A stretch of 64,000 nt of DNA, from assembly GCA_002733765.1 (NCBI GenBank), contig NVWU01000015.1:100717-164716 (forward strand), given 5' to 3'. Shown here piece after piece: positions 1 to 8,904 of this stretch; the stretch's first letter is position 1; each line of letters opens with the position of its first letter. The position numbers were made by a program, and so were the translations under genes. This DNA comes from Colwellia sp. (lineage in GTDB: Bacteria; Pseudomonadota; Gammaproteobacteria; Enterobacterales; Alteromonadaceae). Under the pieces are notes generated by a model, which had not been told where the DNA came from, did no database searches, and worked only from the letters and a program-made list of their open reading frames with translations.

Positions 1-1850
1 ATGCTGATCGCCGTAAATTTTTCGGTAAAACAGCGCTAATTGGTGCTGGTGTTGTAGCAGCTCCTATGACTGCCGCTATGTTTGCTTCGCAAGCTAGCGC
101 TAATGCTAAAAAGGCAGCCATGAGCCCAGTAGTTCATCCGGGTGAATTAGACGAATATTATGGTTTTTGGTCTGGTGGTCAATCAGGTGAAGTACGCGTT
201 ATGGGTGTTCCATCAATGCGTGAATTGATGCGTATTCCAGTATTTAACATCGATAGCGCCACGGGTTGGGGAATTACTAACGAATCTAAAGCTATCAAAG
301 GCGATAGTGTTGATATTATGGTTGGTGATACACATCATCCGCACATGAGTATGCAAGATGGTCGTTACGATGGTAAATACGTATTTATCAATGATAAATC
401 AAATACTCGTGTTGCCCGTATTCGTTGTGACGTAATGAAAACGGATAAAATGCTAACGGTGCCAAATGCTCATGCTATTCATGGTTTGCGCGTACAAAAA
501 GTGCCTTATACTAAGTATATTTTTTGTAATGGTGAATTTGAAATTCCATTGAATAATAATGGTAAAGAAACCTTAGAAGATGTTAGTACATACCGTTCGA
601 TATTTAATGTCATTGATGCAGAAACGATGGAAATGGCATTCCAAGTTATTGTTGATGGTAACTTAGATAATACTGATGCTGATTACGATGGTAAATATTT
701 TGCGTCAACGAGCTATAACTCAGAAATGGGGATGAACTTAGGTGAAATGATTGCCTCTGAACGTGACCATGTAGTGGTATTTAACTTAGCACGTTGTGAA
801 GCGGCAGTAAAAGCGGGTAAATTTAAAAACTATAATGGTAACAATGTACCAGTATTAGATGGTCGTAAAGGCTCTGATTTAACGCGTTATATTCCAATTC
901 CTAAATCACCGCATGGTATTAATACTTCACCAAATGGTAAGTATTTCATGATAAATGGTAAGTTATCACCGACTGTTTCTATTATTCAAATTGATAAATT
1001 AGATGATTTATTTGCGGATAAAATTAAAGCACGTGATACCATTGTAGGTGAGCCAGAACTTGGTTTAGGTCCACTACATACCGCATTCGATAACAAAGGT
1101 AATGCTTACACTACCTTATTTCTAGATAGCCAAATAGCTAAATGGAATGTTGAAGATGCTATTAAAGCCTATAATGGTGAGAAAGTTAATTACATACGAG
1201 AAAAATTAGACGTTCATTATCAACCAGGTCATAACCATACCACTATGGGTGAAACTCGTGATGCAGATGGTAAATGGTTAATGGTGTTATGTAAGTTCTC
1301 TAAAGATAGATTCTTACCAGTTGGTCCTTTACGTCCTGAAAATGATCAATTAATTGATATTACCGGCGATAAAATGAAAATAGTTCATGATGGACCAGCA
1401 TTTGCTGAACCACATGATTGTATTATGGTGCATCGTAGTAAAATTAAAACCAAAAAACTTTGGAGCCGTGATGATCCTATGTTCGCAGGCACTGTGGCGA
1501 TGGCAAAGGCTGATGGCGTTGACTTAATGAGCGCTAACAAAGTGATCCGTAAAGGTAAAAACAAAGTAACGGTTTACATGACTTCGGTAGCTCCTACATA
1601 CGGGTTAAATGAATTTAAAGTGAAACTAGGTGATGAAGTTACCGTGGTAGTAACCAACCTTGATATGGTTGAAGATGTAACCCATGGTTTCTGTATGACT
1701 AACCACGGTGTGCAAATGGAAATTGGTCCACAAGCAACAGCGTCAATCACTTTTAAAGCAGATAAACCAGGCGTTCAATGGTATTACTGTAACTGGTTCT
1801 GTCATGCTTTACATATGGAAATGCGTGGAAGAATGTTGGTAGAAGCTTAG
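1..1850 (+). CDS. nosZ: Nitrous oxide reductase NosZ, clade I (5' partial)
   Basis: NosZ is the periplasmic multicopper enzyme that reduces N2O to N2, the last step of denitrification. The reading frame is already open at base 3, and its first visible residues are DRRKFFGK followed by a hydrophobic stretch. This is a twin-arginine (Tat) export signal, so the true start lies just left of the window and the ATG at base 66 is internal. Tat export points to clade I NosZ. The CuZ-site motif DTHHPH is near bases 330-345, and the C-terminal CuA motif [12 protein letters not shown] (Cys-x3-Cys-x3-His-x2-Met) is near bases 1787-1822. The visible 615 residues cover nearly the full family length. The accessory genes nosDFYL follow on the same strand; nosR would be expected upstream but is out of view. 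Confidence 0.97.
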   Translation, partial: ADRRKFFGKTALIGAGVVAAPMTAAMFASQASANAKKAAMSPVVHPGELDEYYGFWSGGQSGEVRVMGVPSMRELMRIPVFNIDSATGWGITNESKAIKGDSVDIMVGDTHHPHMSMQDGRYDGKYVFINDKSNTRVARIRCDVMKTDKMLTVPNAHAIHGLRVQKVPYTKYIFCNGEFEIPLNNNGKETLEDVSTYRSIFNVIDAETMEMAFQVIVDGNLDNTDADYDGKYFASTSYNSEMGMNLGEMIASERDHVVVFNLARCEAAVKAGKFKNYNGNNVPVLDGRKGSDLTRYIPIPKSPHGINTSPNGKYFMINGKLSPTVSIIQIDKLDDLFADKIKARDTIVGEPELGLGPLHTAFDNKGNAYTTLFLDSQIAKWNVEDAIKAYNGEKVNYIREKLDVHYQPGHNHTTMGETRDADGKWLMVLCKFSKDRFLPVGPLRPENDQLIDITGDKMKIVHDGPAFAEPHDCIMVHRSKIKTKKLWSRDDPMFAGTVAMAKADGVDLMSANKVIRKGKNKVTVYMTSVAPTYGLNEFKVKLGDEVTVVVTNLDMVEDVTHGFCMTNHGVQMEIGPQATASITFKADKPGVQWYYCNWFCHALHMEMRGRMLVEA

Positions 1851-1901
1851 ATTTTATTTATTTAGAGTCGATTTTTAATACCATAAAGCGGTATTAACGT
1901 T

Positions 1902-1936
1902 AAAAACTCAATATCGTAAGATATTGGGTTTTTTTA
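1902..1936 (+). terminator. Intrinsic terminator after nosZ
   Basis: A nine-pair stem (CTCAATATC with GATATTGGG, one G-T pair) closes a GTAA loop and is followed by eight T residues, with five A residues on the 5' side. It lies 50 bases after the nosZ stop, so nosZ and nosDFYL are probably at least partly separate transcripts. Confidence 0.75.
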
Positions 1937-1953
1937 TTATTAGCCGCTTTTAT

Positions 1954-1994
1954 TTATTTGAGATCAACAGCGTAATAATTAAAAGTGCTATGCT
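1954..1994 (+). promoter_or_regulatory. FNR-like site and -10 box for nosDFYL
   Basis: TTATT-TGAG-ATCAA at 1954-1967 keeps a perfect right half (ATCAA) and three of five bases of the left half of the FNR/Dnr consensus TTGAT-N4-ATCAA. A -10-like TATGCT lies at 1989-1994. If transcription starts near 2001-2002, the site is centred near -41.5, the usual position for FNR-type activation. Control by an FNR/Dnr-family factor is inferred. Confidence 0.5.
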
Positions 1995-2027
1995 GTTATC
2001 ATCTTTAATATCAGTGATGAATTTTCT

Positions 2028-3443
2028 TTGTTAGTTCTCAAAAAATTATTTTATTTTCTCTCATTACTTCTGTTGTTATTAGTCAACTGTGCCCAGATAG
2101 TGAGTGCGCAAGAGTTTATTCTTAATGCTAGTGATAACTTACAAAAAACACTTGATAACAGCAGTGATGGTGACATCATTACGTTAACTGAAGGGCAATA
2201 TTTTGGCCACTTTGTTATCAATAAACAAATCACCTTACGTGGCGCTGATTCTAATAATAAAGCGATCATTGACGCCCAAGGTAGTGGCCATGCGCTCACC
2301 TTAAAAAACTCTTATATTACTATAGCGAACCTAAATATAATTAATTGGGGTGATGATCTTACCGAGCAAGATTCAGGTATTTATTCTAATGAAAAAGTGG
2401 GCTTAAATTCAGATAAAAAAAGCGCTACTGGTTTAGTTATTGAAAATAATATTTTATCAGGCGATGGTTTTGGTATTTGGTTAAATCATGTCACCAAAGC
2501 TAAAATTTTCAATAATAAGGTTGAAGGAAATCTAACTTTACGCTCTGCTGATAGAGGCAATGGTATTCAAGTAGCGAACGTCACTCATAGCCATGTTTAT
2601 CAAAATGAAACTTATAAAACCCGTGATGGAATTTATGTTATTTCTAGTCAAAATAACCTGATAGAAGCAAATACCATGCATAATTTACGCTATGGTATTC
2701 ACTACATGTACTCTTACGATAATACCGTGAAAGACAACATTGCTTATAACACACGGGCGGGTTATGCGTTAATGAGTTCAAGACGTTTAACTATTACCGG
2801 TAATAAAACTACCAACAGTGAAGATTATGGATTTTTATTAAACTTTATTACCCAGTCAACCTTTACCAATAATCATATTAAACAGGTTTGGACTAAACCG
2901 GAAAATAAGGTGTTAGGTCGCGATGGTAAAGGCCTATTTGTTTATAACTCTGGTTATAATACCTTAGAAAATAATATAATTGATACTGCTGAAATAGGTA
3001 TTCACTTAACTGCGGGTTCTGAAAATATTAAAATTTATGGCAATAGCTTTATTAATAATCCCACGCAAGTGAAGTATGTTTCTAATAAAAAGCAAGAATG
3101 GAGTAAAGATGGTCGCGGTAATTATTGGAGTAATTATTTAGGCTGGGATATGAATAATGATGGTATTGGTGATGCTATTTTTGAACCGAATGACGGTATT
3201 GATAAATTAGTGTGGCAGTACCCTGAAATGAAAATGATCATGGATAGCCCAGCTATATTAATTTTACGTTGGGTACAAAAACAGTTTCCGGTGTTAAAGC
3301 CACCAGGCGTGAAGGATAGCTACCCATTGATGCAATCTCCTCATATTAATGATTTGTCTACGGTAATCAAAACCCTAGAGGATAAAAATCATTCAAAAAA
3401 TATACTCGTCAATAATGTTAGTGCAAAGGAAATAACACGATGA
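2028..3443 (+). CDS. nosD: NosD, copper-site maturation protein for NosZ
   Basis: NosD is a periplasmic right-handed beta-helix protein that works with the NosFY ABC transporter in assembling the CuZ centre of NosZ. The 471-residue product begins with a hydrophobic signal peptide (residues 1-27, ending near VSAQ). It then shows many short Asn/Gly-rich repeats such as NNIL-GDGFGIWL and NTMHNLRYGIHYMYS, typical of the NosD/CASH fold. The frame has no ATG or GTG near the expected N-terminus, and the upstream in-frame stop is at 1980, so the TTG at 2028 is taken as the start. The gene overlaps nosF by four bases (ATGA), which implies translational coupling. Confidence 0.93.
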   Translation: MLVLKKLFYFLSLLLLLLVNCAQIVSAQEFILNASDNLQKTLDNSSDGDIITLTEGQYFGHFVINKQITLRGADSNNKAIIDAQGSGHALTLKNSYITIANLNIINWGDDLTEQDSGIYSNEKVGLNSDKKSATGLVIENNILSGDGFGIWLNHVTKAKIFNNKVEGNLTLRSADRGNGIQVANVTHSHVYQNETYKTRDGIYVISSQNNLIEANTMHNLRYGIHYMYSYDNTVKDNIAYNTRAGYALMSSRRLTITGNKTTNSEDYGFLLNFITQSTFTNNHIKQVWTKPENKVLGRDGKGLFVYNSGYNTLENNIIDTAEIGIHLTAGSENIKIYGNSFINNPTQVKYVSNKKQEWSKDGRGNYWSNYLGWDMNNDGIGDAIFEPNDGIDKLVWQYPEMKMIMDSPAILILRWVQKQFPVLKPPGVKDSYPLMQSPHINDLSTVIKTLEDKNHSKNILVNNVSAKEITR

Positions 3444-4393
3444 ATACCCCGTTAGTCTCATTAGTGGAGGCAGGTATAAGTTATGGTCAATTAGATGCGT
3501 TGAAATCAATGACCATGTCACTTAATGAAGGTGAAGTTTTAGGATTGTTTGGTCATAATGGCGCGGGTAAAACCACCATGATGAAGCTTATTTTAGGGGT
3601 TATCTCACCAACATCGGGTAAGGTTGAAGTGATGGGAATGGCACCTGATTCCAAGGAAGCGTGGCATTGCCGTAGTAAAGTTGGTTACTTACCGGAAAAT
3701 GTCAGTTTTTATGATCAGCTAACGGGTTTAGAAGTACTTACTTACTTTACCAAGTTAAAAGGCTTTACTAATAAATACGCTAAAAAACAAGCAATGGACC
3801 TACTTGAACAAGTCGGTATTACCCATGCGATGAAAAGACAAGTCAAAACCTATTCAAAAGGTATGCGTCAGCGCCTTGGATTAGCACAGGCATTTATTGG
3901 TGAGCCAAAATTATTATTACTTGATGAACCTACCGTTGGGTTAGATCCCATGGCGACACGTGATTTTTATAAAACTGTCGATCAACTCAAATCAAATGGC
4001 TCCAGTATTATTTTATGTTCCCACGTTTTACCGGGGGTAGAGCAACATATTGACCGTGCTATGATCTTATCTAGCGGGCAGCTTTTAGCCATGGGAACGT
4101 TAGCAGAATTAAGGCAACAAGCCGCTTTACCTGTAGTAATCAAACCTTCAGGTCTTAACGGTACTGTAGCCCAAGATACAAGATTAAAGGGCTTTTTAAC
4201 AGACGCATGCCAGCATACTTTACTCGTACCAGAGGAGGAAAAATTAACTGTATTAAAGCAATTACTTAGTTTGGATGGCTTAAATGATATTCATGTTGAA
4301 TCAGCAAACTTAGAGCAAGTGTATCAGCATTTTCTTTCACAGCATGAGCTATTAACCAATGAGCTTTCGCCTCAACAAATTAAGGGAGGGTAA
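3440..4393 (+). CDS. nosF: NosF, ABC transporter ATPase
   Basis: This is the cytoplasmic ATPase of the NosDFY system that supplies a still-debated sulfur or copper-related component for NosZ maturation. The 317-residue protein has a Walker A motif (GHNGAGKTT, about residues 38-46), the ABC signature YSKGMRQR, Walker B LLLLDEPTVGLDP and the switch-region histidine in CSHVL. The C-terminal 90 residues carry no recognisable domain, as is usual in NosF. An AAGGA ribosome-binding sequence lies ahead of the ATG inside the end of nosD. nosY follows after five bases. Confidence 0.96.
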   Translation: MNTPLVSLVEAGISYGQLDALKSMTMSLNEGEVLGLFGHNGAGKTTMMKLILGVISPTSGKVEVMGMAPDSKEAWHCRSKVGYLPENVSFYDQLTGLEVLTYFTKLKGFTNKYAKKQAMDLLEQVGITHAMKRQVKTYSKGMRQRLGLAQAFIGEPKLLLLDEPTVGLDPMATRDFYKTVDQLKSNGSSIILCSHVLPGVEQHIDRAMILSSGQLLAMGTLAELRQQAALPVVIKPSGLNGTVAQDTRLKGFLTDACQHTLLVPEEEKLTVLKQLLSLDGLNDIHVESANLEQVYQHFLSQHELLTNELSPQQIKGG

Positions 4394-4398
4394 GACTA

Positions 4399-5217
4399 AT
4401 GAGACAAATTTTTACGGTTGCCAATAAAGAATTTCATGACGGATTAAGAAATCGCTGGCTAGTATCTATCACCCTTATTTTTGCGTTGTTATCTGTTGGT
4501 TTAACTTATTTTGGTGCGGCGGCATCTGGTGCGGTTGGTGTTACTTCACTGTCAACAACTGTCGCTAGTTTAGCCAGTTTAGCGGTATTTTTAATTCCAT
4601 TAATTGCTTTATTGCTCAGTTATGACAGTTTTGTTGGTGAGCAAGAAAGTGGTACTTTGCTATTATTGCTCACCTATCCCATCAGTAAAAGCCAATTATT
4701 ATTAGGAAAGTTTATTGGCCAAGGTAGCATTATTGCCCTAGCTACTTTACTTGGTTTTGGCGCATCTGCGATATTGTTATATTTCCAATTAGGCGATACT
4801 GATATTTTTAGTGCTTTTGGTTTATTTATTGTCAGTGCGATATTATTGGGATTAAGCTTTACGGCAATTTCTTATTTGATCAGCCTTTCGGTAAGTGAAA
4901 AATCTAAAGCGGCTGGCTTTGCCTTGATCACTTGGTTCTTGTTTGCTCTTGCATTTGATTTAGCATTACTCGCTTTATTAGTGGGTGTTGAAGATGGTGT
5001 AACTCAGCAAGGTCTAACGCAGTTGATGATGCTTAATCCAACTGATATTTTCCGATTAGTGAATCTTTCAGGACTAGACAGTAGTGATGTAAATGGTGCC
5101 TTAGCTGTTGCCATTAATGCCAGTTTATCGCAATTTCAGTTGATTTCTGCCTTGATCGCTTGGGTAGTTTTACCATTAACTTTAGCCATTTTTATTTTTA
5201 AGAAAAAGACCCTTTAA
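4399..5217 (+). CDS. nosY: NosY, ABC transporter permease
   Basis: NosY is the inner-membrane permease partner of NosF. The 272-residue product has about six hydrophobic segments, a cytoplasmic N-terminus (MRQIFTVANKEFHDGLRNRW) and the conserved stretch SYDSFVGEQESGTLLLLLTYP found in NosY and related ABC-2 permeases. A GGGAGG ribosome-binding sequence spans the end of nosF and precedes the ATG. Length and position match known nos clusters. Confidence 0.95.
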   Translation: MRQIFTVANKEFHDGLRNRWLVSITLIFALLSVGLTYFGAAASGAVGVTSLSTTVASLASLAVFLIPLIALLLSYDSFVGEQESGTLLLLLTYPISKSQLLLGKFIGQGSIIALATLLGFGASAILLYFQLGDTDIFSAFGLFIVSAILLGLSFTAISYLISLSVSEKSKAAGFALITWFLFALAFDLALLALLVGVEDGVTQQGLTQLMMLNPTDIFRLVNLSGLDSSDVNGALAVAINASLSQFQLISALIAWVVLPLTLAIFIFKKKTL

Positions 5218-5253
5218 CCTATTTACCTATAAAAATTACCGAGAAAATTACCG

Positions 5254-5766
5254 ATGAAATTCTATAAATCTCTAGCCATCATTACTGCACTTACTATCGC
5301 TGTTACTTCGTTAATGTCGTGCTCTGATAAGACAGACCAACAGCAAATGTTACATAAAGCGGTTGCCATGGAGTCAGGCGATGAATGTCATTTATGTGGC
5401 ATGTTAATTACCCGTTTTGATGGTCCTAAAGGTGAAGTTTTTCGTAAAGAAACAGGAGAGCAGGTTTTTAAATTTTGCTCAACGCGTGATCTGTTTAGTT
5501 ACTATTTAGATCCGGAAAATAAGCGCAATGTTGCACAAATTTTCGTACATGATATGAGTAAAATGCCTTGGGGTAGTGACAGTATCGATGACAAATATTT
5601 TATTGATGCTAAAACAGCGTGGTATGTTGTCGGCTCAGAAAAAACGGGTGCTATGGGAGATACCCTAGCCAGTTTCAGTCAACAAAGTGATGCACAAGCA
5701 TTTGCCAAAGAGTTTGGTGGAAAAGTAATAAGCTTTGCAGATATTAATTATGATACTTTACTATAG
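5254..5766 (+). CDS. nosL: NosL, copper-binding lipoprotein
   Basis: NosL is an outer-membrane-anchored copper chaperone that delivers Cu(I) for NosZ assembly. The 170-residue protein has a lipoprotein signal peptide with lipobox SLMSC (Cys at about residue 23) and the diagnostic copper-binding motif ECHLCGM near residues 43-49. It is the last gene of the nosDFYL unit, 36 bases after nosY, and is followed by a hairpin. Confidence 0.95.
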   Translation: MKFYKSLAIITALTIAVTSLMSCSDKTDQQQMLHKAVAMESGDECHLCGMLITRFDGPKGEVFRKETGEQVFKFCSTRDLFSYYLDPENKRNVAQIFVHDMSKMPWGSDSIDDKYFIDAKTAWYVVGSEKTGAMGDTLASFSQQSDAQAFAKEFGGKVISFADINYDTLL

Positions 5767-5789
5767 CTATCCTCTGCTTTATTGCTATT

Positions 5790-5820
5790 AAAGAGCTTGC
5801 TAGGCTAAGGTAAGCTCTTT
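5790..5820 (+). terminator. Hairpin after nosL
   Basis: AAAGAGCTT at 5790-5798 pairs with AAGCTCTTT at 5812-5820 across a 13-base loop, 24 bases after the nosL stop. The following bases are only moderately T-rich (actttatt), so termination strength is uncertain. Confidence 0.55.
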
Positions 5821-5966
5821 ACTTTATTATTACATTCCATATTTAAAGTCACTTCTATACCCTGATCCATTTTTTATTTATAACAAACTTCATGAAAGTG
5901 CTAGAAGTTAGTCAAAAAACTATTCAAGATGTTTTCTACTGTTTATAATACAAAGCTTAAATAATA

Positions 5967-6119
5967 CCAATTAAATTAACCAAGTGATTTTTTTAAAGGG
6001 CTTAAATATCAAATAATATCGTTACTTTCAATCTCAATAGCCAGCTATTACTTAAGTAAACGCCTTATTTTTGATACTTTATTCATGTTAAAATTTGAAT
6101 CATTAATTAATTTAATTGG
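5967..6119. repeat. MITE-like element with 13-bp inverted ends
   Basis: CCAATTAAATTAA at 5967-5979 is repeated as the exact reverse complement at 6107-6119. With one mismatch the arms extend to 16 bp (ATACC... and ...GGCAT). The 153-bp AT-rich element has no open frame and resembles a non-autonomous miniature transposable element. It fills most of the gap between nosL and the RraB-like gene; the rest of that gap (5821-5966 and 6120-6154) shows nothing else recognisable. Confidence 0.55.
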
Positions 6120-6154
6120 CATAAATCATTAAATAAAGCCGAGAAAATACGTAT

Positions 6155-6478
6155 ATGAACTTTCCTTCAGATGAAACTGGCCAAGTGTTGGCAGAAATGC
6201 AGCAAGCAGGTATTGATCTTAGCATCTCGCATGATGTGGTTTTTTTTCATTTGTTTGAGCAGCAAACTCAAGCGCAAGCAATGGCTGATTTTGTGAAGCA
6301 AAATATAGCAGATGTTCAAGTGAGTATGCATGCAGATGAAACACCCAATGTTTGGGATGTTGACTGTACCGTGAAAATGGTACCAAGCCATGAAGCGGTA
6401 GTGAAGAAAGAGGCTGATTTTGAGCAATTGGCAATCAAGTTTTCTGGCTATAGTGATGGTTGGGGAATAGAGGCTTAA
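6155..6478 (+). CDS. RraB-family protein (regulator of RNase E activity)
   Basis: The 107-residue product consists of a single RraB domain. It has the N-terminal signature FPSDETGQVLAEMQQAGID, a His-Asp-Val-Val-Phe-Phe strand (HDVVFFHLF), and the C-terminal motifs WDVDCTVKMVPSHEAV and FSGYSDGWG. In E. coli, RraB binds RNase E and modulates RNA decay. This copy lacks the acidic C-terminal tail of E. coli RraB, so binding to RNase E itself is only inferred. No close neighbour shares its strand. The ATG follows a GAGAAAA sequence. Confidence 0.85.
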   Translation: MNFPSDETGQVLAEMQQAGIDLSISHDVVFFHLFEQQTQAQAMADFVKQNIADVQVSMHADETPNVWDVDCTVKMVPSHEAVVKKEADFEQLAIKFSGYSDGWGIEA

Positions 6479-6677
6479 ACGATTTTTTTTCTAAAGGCAC
6501 TCATTCACTATCAGGTACCATTGAAAACTTTTAACTTGAACTTTTATTCAGTAGAACTCAGGTTATTTATCATGAATCAAAGCACATTGCCAAAGAGATA
6601 TATTACCAATGGCGTGTGTGAAATAGGGCTGGTATGAAAAATCCAGCAAGAGATGAAAACGGTTTTTGAACACTAAT

Positions 6678-6735
6678 TATACCCATACCACCTAAATTCT
6701 CGCTAAATATTGCATCTTGAAGTGGCGTGAATATA
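6678..6735. repeat. Imperfect TATACC...GGTATA-type palindrome
   Basis: TATACCCATACCAC at 6678-6691 faces GTGGCGTGAATATA at 6722-6735, pairing with four transition mismatches. Its right arm, GCATCTTGAAGTGG, closely matches sites at 44776 and 60434. It lies between two convergent genes. Confidence 0.5.
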
Positions 6736-6738
6736 GGA

Positions 6739-7371
6739 CTATTTTTCTTTATTCTCTTTTTCAATAATATCAAATGCGGGCAGTGAAACTCGCCAATAAA
6801 TAGCGGCTAATCTGAGTAATAAAGCACCTGAAATAGCCACTATAGTTGCTTCATTTTCTGGCCAACCCAGTAAATGAAATATCACAAATAAACCACCACC
6901 TAGCATAGCCGCTAAAGCATATATTTCTTTTTGTAAAATCATCGGAATAACATTACATAACACGTCACGAATCATTCCTCCTGCAACACCAGTAATCATT
7001 CCCATTATAATGGCGACAGGTAATGGCGAGCCAAGAGCTAATGATTTTTGTGTACCTAATACGGCAAATAACGCCAAACCTAATGCATCTGCAATAAGCA
7101 GAAAACGCTTAGGAATAAGTTTTGGCTGACGAACCAGTAATATTGTAAGTAGAGCGGTGGTTAAAATAACATAAAGGTAAATAGGTTGAACAACCCAAAA
7201 AACTGGCGTTTGTAAAATAACATCGCGAATAGTGCCACCACCGACAGCGGTAACTGAAGCAAGCACTACAACACCAAACGGATCTAATTTATAGCGTCCA
7301 GCCATTAATGCCCCTGATAGGGAAAACACTATAATGCCAAAAATATCTAGCCAGTATAAAAGGTCATTCAT
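6739..7371 (-). CDS. TRIC-family (UPF0126) membrane channel protein
   Basis: The 210-residue protein has about seven hydrophobic segments arranged as two repeats, each with a glycine-rich signature (GGGTIRDVILQTP near residue 46 and AGGMIRDVLCNVIP near residue 130). This is the pattern of prokaryotic trimeric intracellular cation channels and of E. coli YadS/YicG. Family members conduct monovalent cations; the physiological role here is unknown. It starts 18 bases after the rhodanese gene, so the two are probably co-transcribed. Confidence 0.9.
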   Translation of the reverse strand: MNDLLYWLDIFGIIVFSLSGALMAGRYKLDPFGVVVLASVTAVGGGTIRDVILQTPVFWVVQPIYLYVILTTALLTILLVRQPKLIPKRFLLIADALGLALFAVLGTQKSLALGSPLPVAIIMGMITGVAGGMIRDVLCNVIPMILQKEIYALAAMLGGGLFVIFHLLGWPENEATIVAISGALLLRLAAIYWRVSLPAFDIIEKENKEK

Positions 7372-7389
7372 TTTATTAAATTTTACCTA

Positions 7390-7794
7390 TTATTGAGCAT
7401 GCTTGCCGGTAACAATGGGTAATTCTGCTTCAAGCCAACCATTCATATCACCTGTTAGATGACGCAAGTTTTTAAAACCATTTTCCGTTAAAATATTCTC
7501 AGCAAAACCGGCGCGACGACCAGAGCGACAATAAACTACCAGCGTACTGTTTTTATATTGTGATAATAGATTGAGCTTATCTGCAACCGTGTTGTGACTA
7601 ATGTTAATTGCATCTACAAGGTGACCATTCTCATACTCTTCTGCAGAGCGAACATCTAAGACAACGATATTATGGTTAGGGGCTTTAAGTGCTGTTAATA
7701 ACTCTTGTTGTGATATTTGCGGTATTTCGCTAGCAAATACCGCAGTAGTGAACAGACTCATGACTAGAATAAGAAGATTTTTAATGGCAAACAT
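7390..7794 (-). CDS. Periplasmic rhodanese-like protein
   Basis: The 134-residue product has a signal peptide (about residues 1-21, ending VFAS) followed by one rhodanese domain with the active-site cysteine in VVYCRSGRRA and the flanking motif LDVRSAEEYENGHL. It resembles PspE-type single-domain sulfurtransferases. AGGAA precedes the ATG. It sits directly upstream of the TRIC-family gene; no functional link is known. Confidence 0.9.
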   Translation of the reverse strand: MFAIKNLLILVMSLFTTAVFASEIPQISQQELLTALKAPNHNIVVLDVRSAEEYENGHLVDAINISHNTVADKLNLLSQYKNSTLVVYCRSGRRAGFAENILTENGFKNLRHLTGDMNGWLEAELPIVTGKHAQ

Positions 7795-7885
7795 AATTAA
7801 TTTCCTAAAGGTAGATTTACGATGTGATTTTATAATACATTGCTATTTTATACTAAGAATATTGCGCTGAAAATAGTTTGTTGAA

Positions 7886-8869
7886 CTATATATTAGCAAA
7901 AACTAATTCAAAGCTCAAAGCGATGAATATAATAAAAAACAAACTAATATAAATAATGCCTTTAATTTTATTACTCGCATGAATAATATCGGTCATTTGT
8001 GGTTGTCTGGCTAAATCATTAAAACTGACTTTACGAAGTTTCTGCTTGCCTTGATTTTGATCATTGTACAAAGCAACACCACCGAGTTTAACTTCTAAAT
8101 TCAAGGCTAATAGTAATAAGGCCATATTATTATCTAGTTTGAAAAAGTGCGGTTTACTGAGTCGCCAAAAAAGTACGAAATTTTTTCCTATGCTAGTAAA
8201 CAATAATAATAAAGAAAAAATTCTCACCGGTAACCATTGCAGTAAATTAACCAAGTGTTTGCTATAAAGGCCAAAATATTTATAGCTGATGAGTTTGGTA
8301 TTCCAACAATAGTGCATTTCTAGTAACAACCGGTAGCTTATCGCGGCTAAAGGGCCACCAATAAGAAAGACAATGGCAACCCCATAACCTTGTTGTAGGG
8401 TACGTAATAGCTGCATCTCAATGCTACTTTTACTTAAGCCTACGCTTGATAGTGGTTCAGTTTCTCTTAGCACCCAAGGTTTGAGGGTTTGTTTAGCAAA
8501 ATAATTTTGTTTAGAGACCAACGCTTGAGCAATCGTTTTATTGATGTGCGCTAAGCCAAATGAGCCCATTGCGATATAAAGTAACAAGGCTTGCCATAAA
8601 ATATTAACGGCAATGAAGGCTTCGAACAAATAGAGAATGATAACAATAGGTAACAAGGTAACTAAAATAGCAATTAATCCGGCAATAGTTTGTTGCTGTG
8701 GGCTATTTTGTGATTTGTTAACCTTATCACTCAATTTTTGACAATAAAACTGGAAAAACTGTAATGGCTCATGACGAATAAAGTGACTGATTGTCGCCTT
8801 ACCACTTATCACTACCAATAGTATTAATAATTGGTAGCTAAAAGAAGATAATGTGATGAAATCAGCCAT
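7886..8869 (-). CDS. CobD/CbiB-like membrane protein, active site not conserved
   Basis: The 327-residue protein has hydrophobic segments at both ends and a central region that follows the CobD/CbiB (adenosylcobinamide-phosphate synthase) pattern: INKTIAQAL, WVLRETEPLSSVGL and GGPLAAISYR. The most conserved CobD positions are replaced. The VAEN-x-x-DG motif reads LRTLQQGYG, and NTLDSMVGY reads LEMHYCWNTK. Loss of cobinamide synthase activity is therefore likely. It lies 35 bases after mtnN on the same strand, probably in one operon. AmpE belongs to the same superfamily, but AmpE is present elsewhere in the window (59345-60304). Confidence 0.72.
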   Translation of the reverse strand: MADFITLSSFSYQLLILLVVISGKATISHFIRHEPLQFFQFYCQKLSDKVNKSQNSPQQQTIAGLIAILVTLLPIVIILYLFEAFIAVNILWQALLLYIAMGSFGLAHINKTIAQALVSKQNYFAKQTLKPWVLRETEPLSSVGLSKSSIEMQLLRTLQQGYGVAIVFLIGGPLAAISYRLLLEMHYCWNTKLISYKYFGLYSKHLVNLLQWLPVRIFSLLLLFTSIGKNFVLFWRLSKPHFFKLDNNMALLLLALNLEVKLGGVALYNDQNQGKQKLRKVSFNDLARQPQMTDIIHASNKIKGIIYISLFFIIFIALSFELVFANI

Positions 8870-8904
8870 TATTTTATCCGTTAATCACTAAGTTAATGAC
8901 GAAA

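Noticed and set aside
1..39. ATG at base 1 as a gene start
   Set aside because: It is in a different frame from nosZ and meets a stop at bases 37-39; the real nosZ frame is open from base 3.
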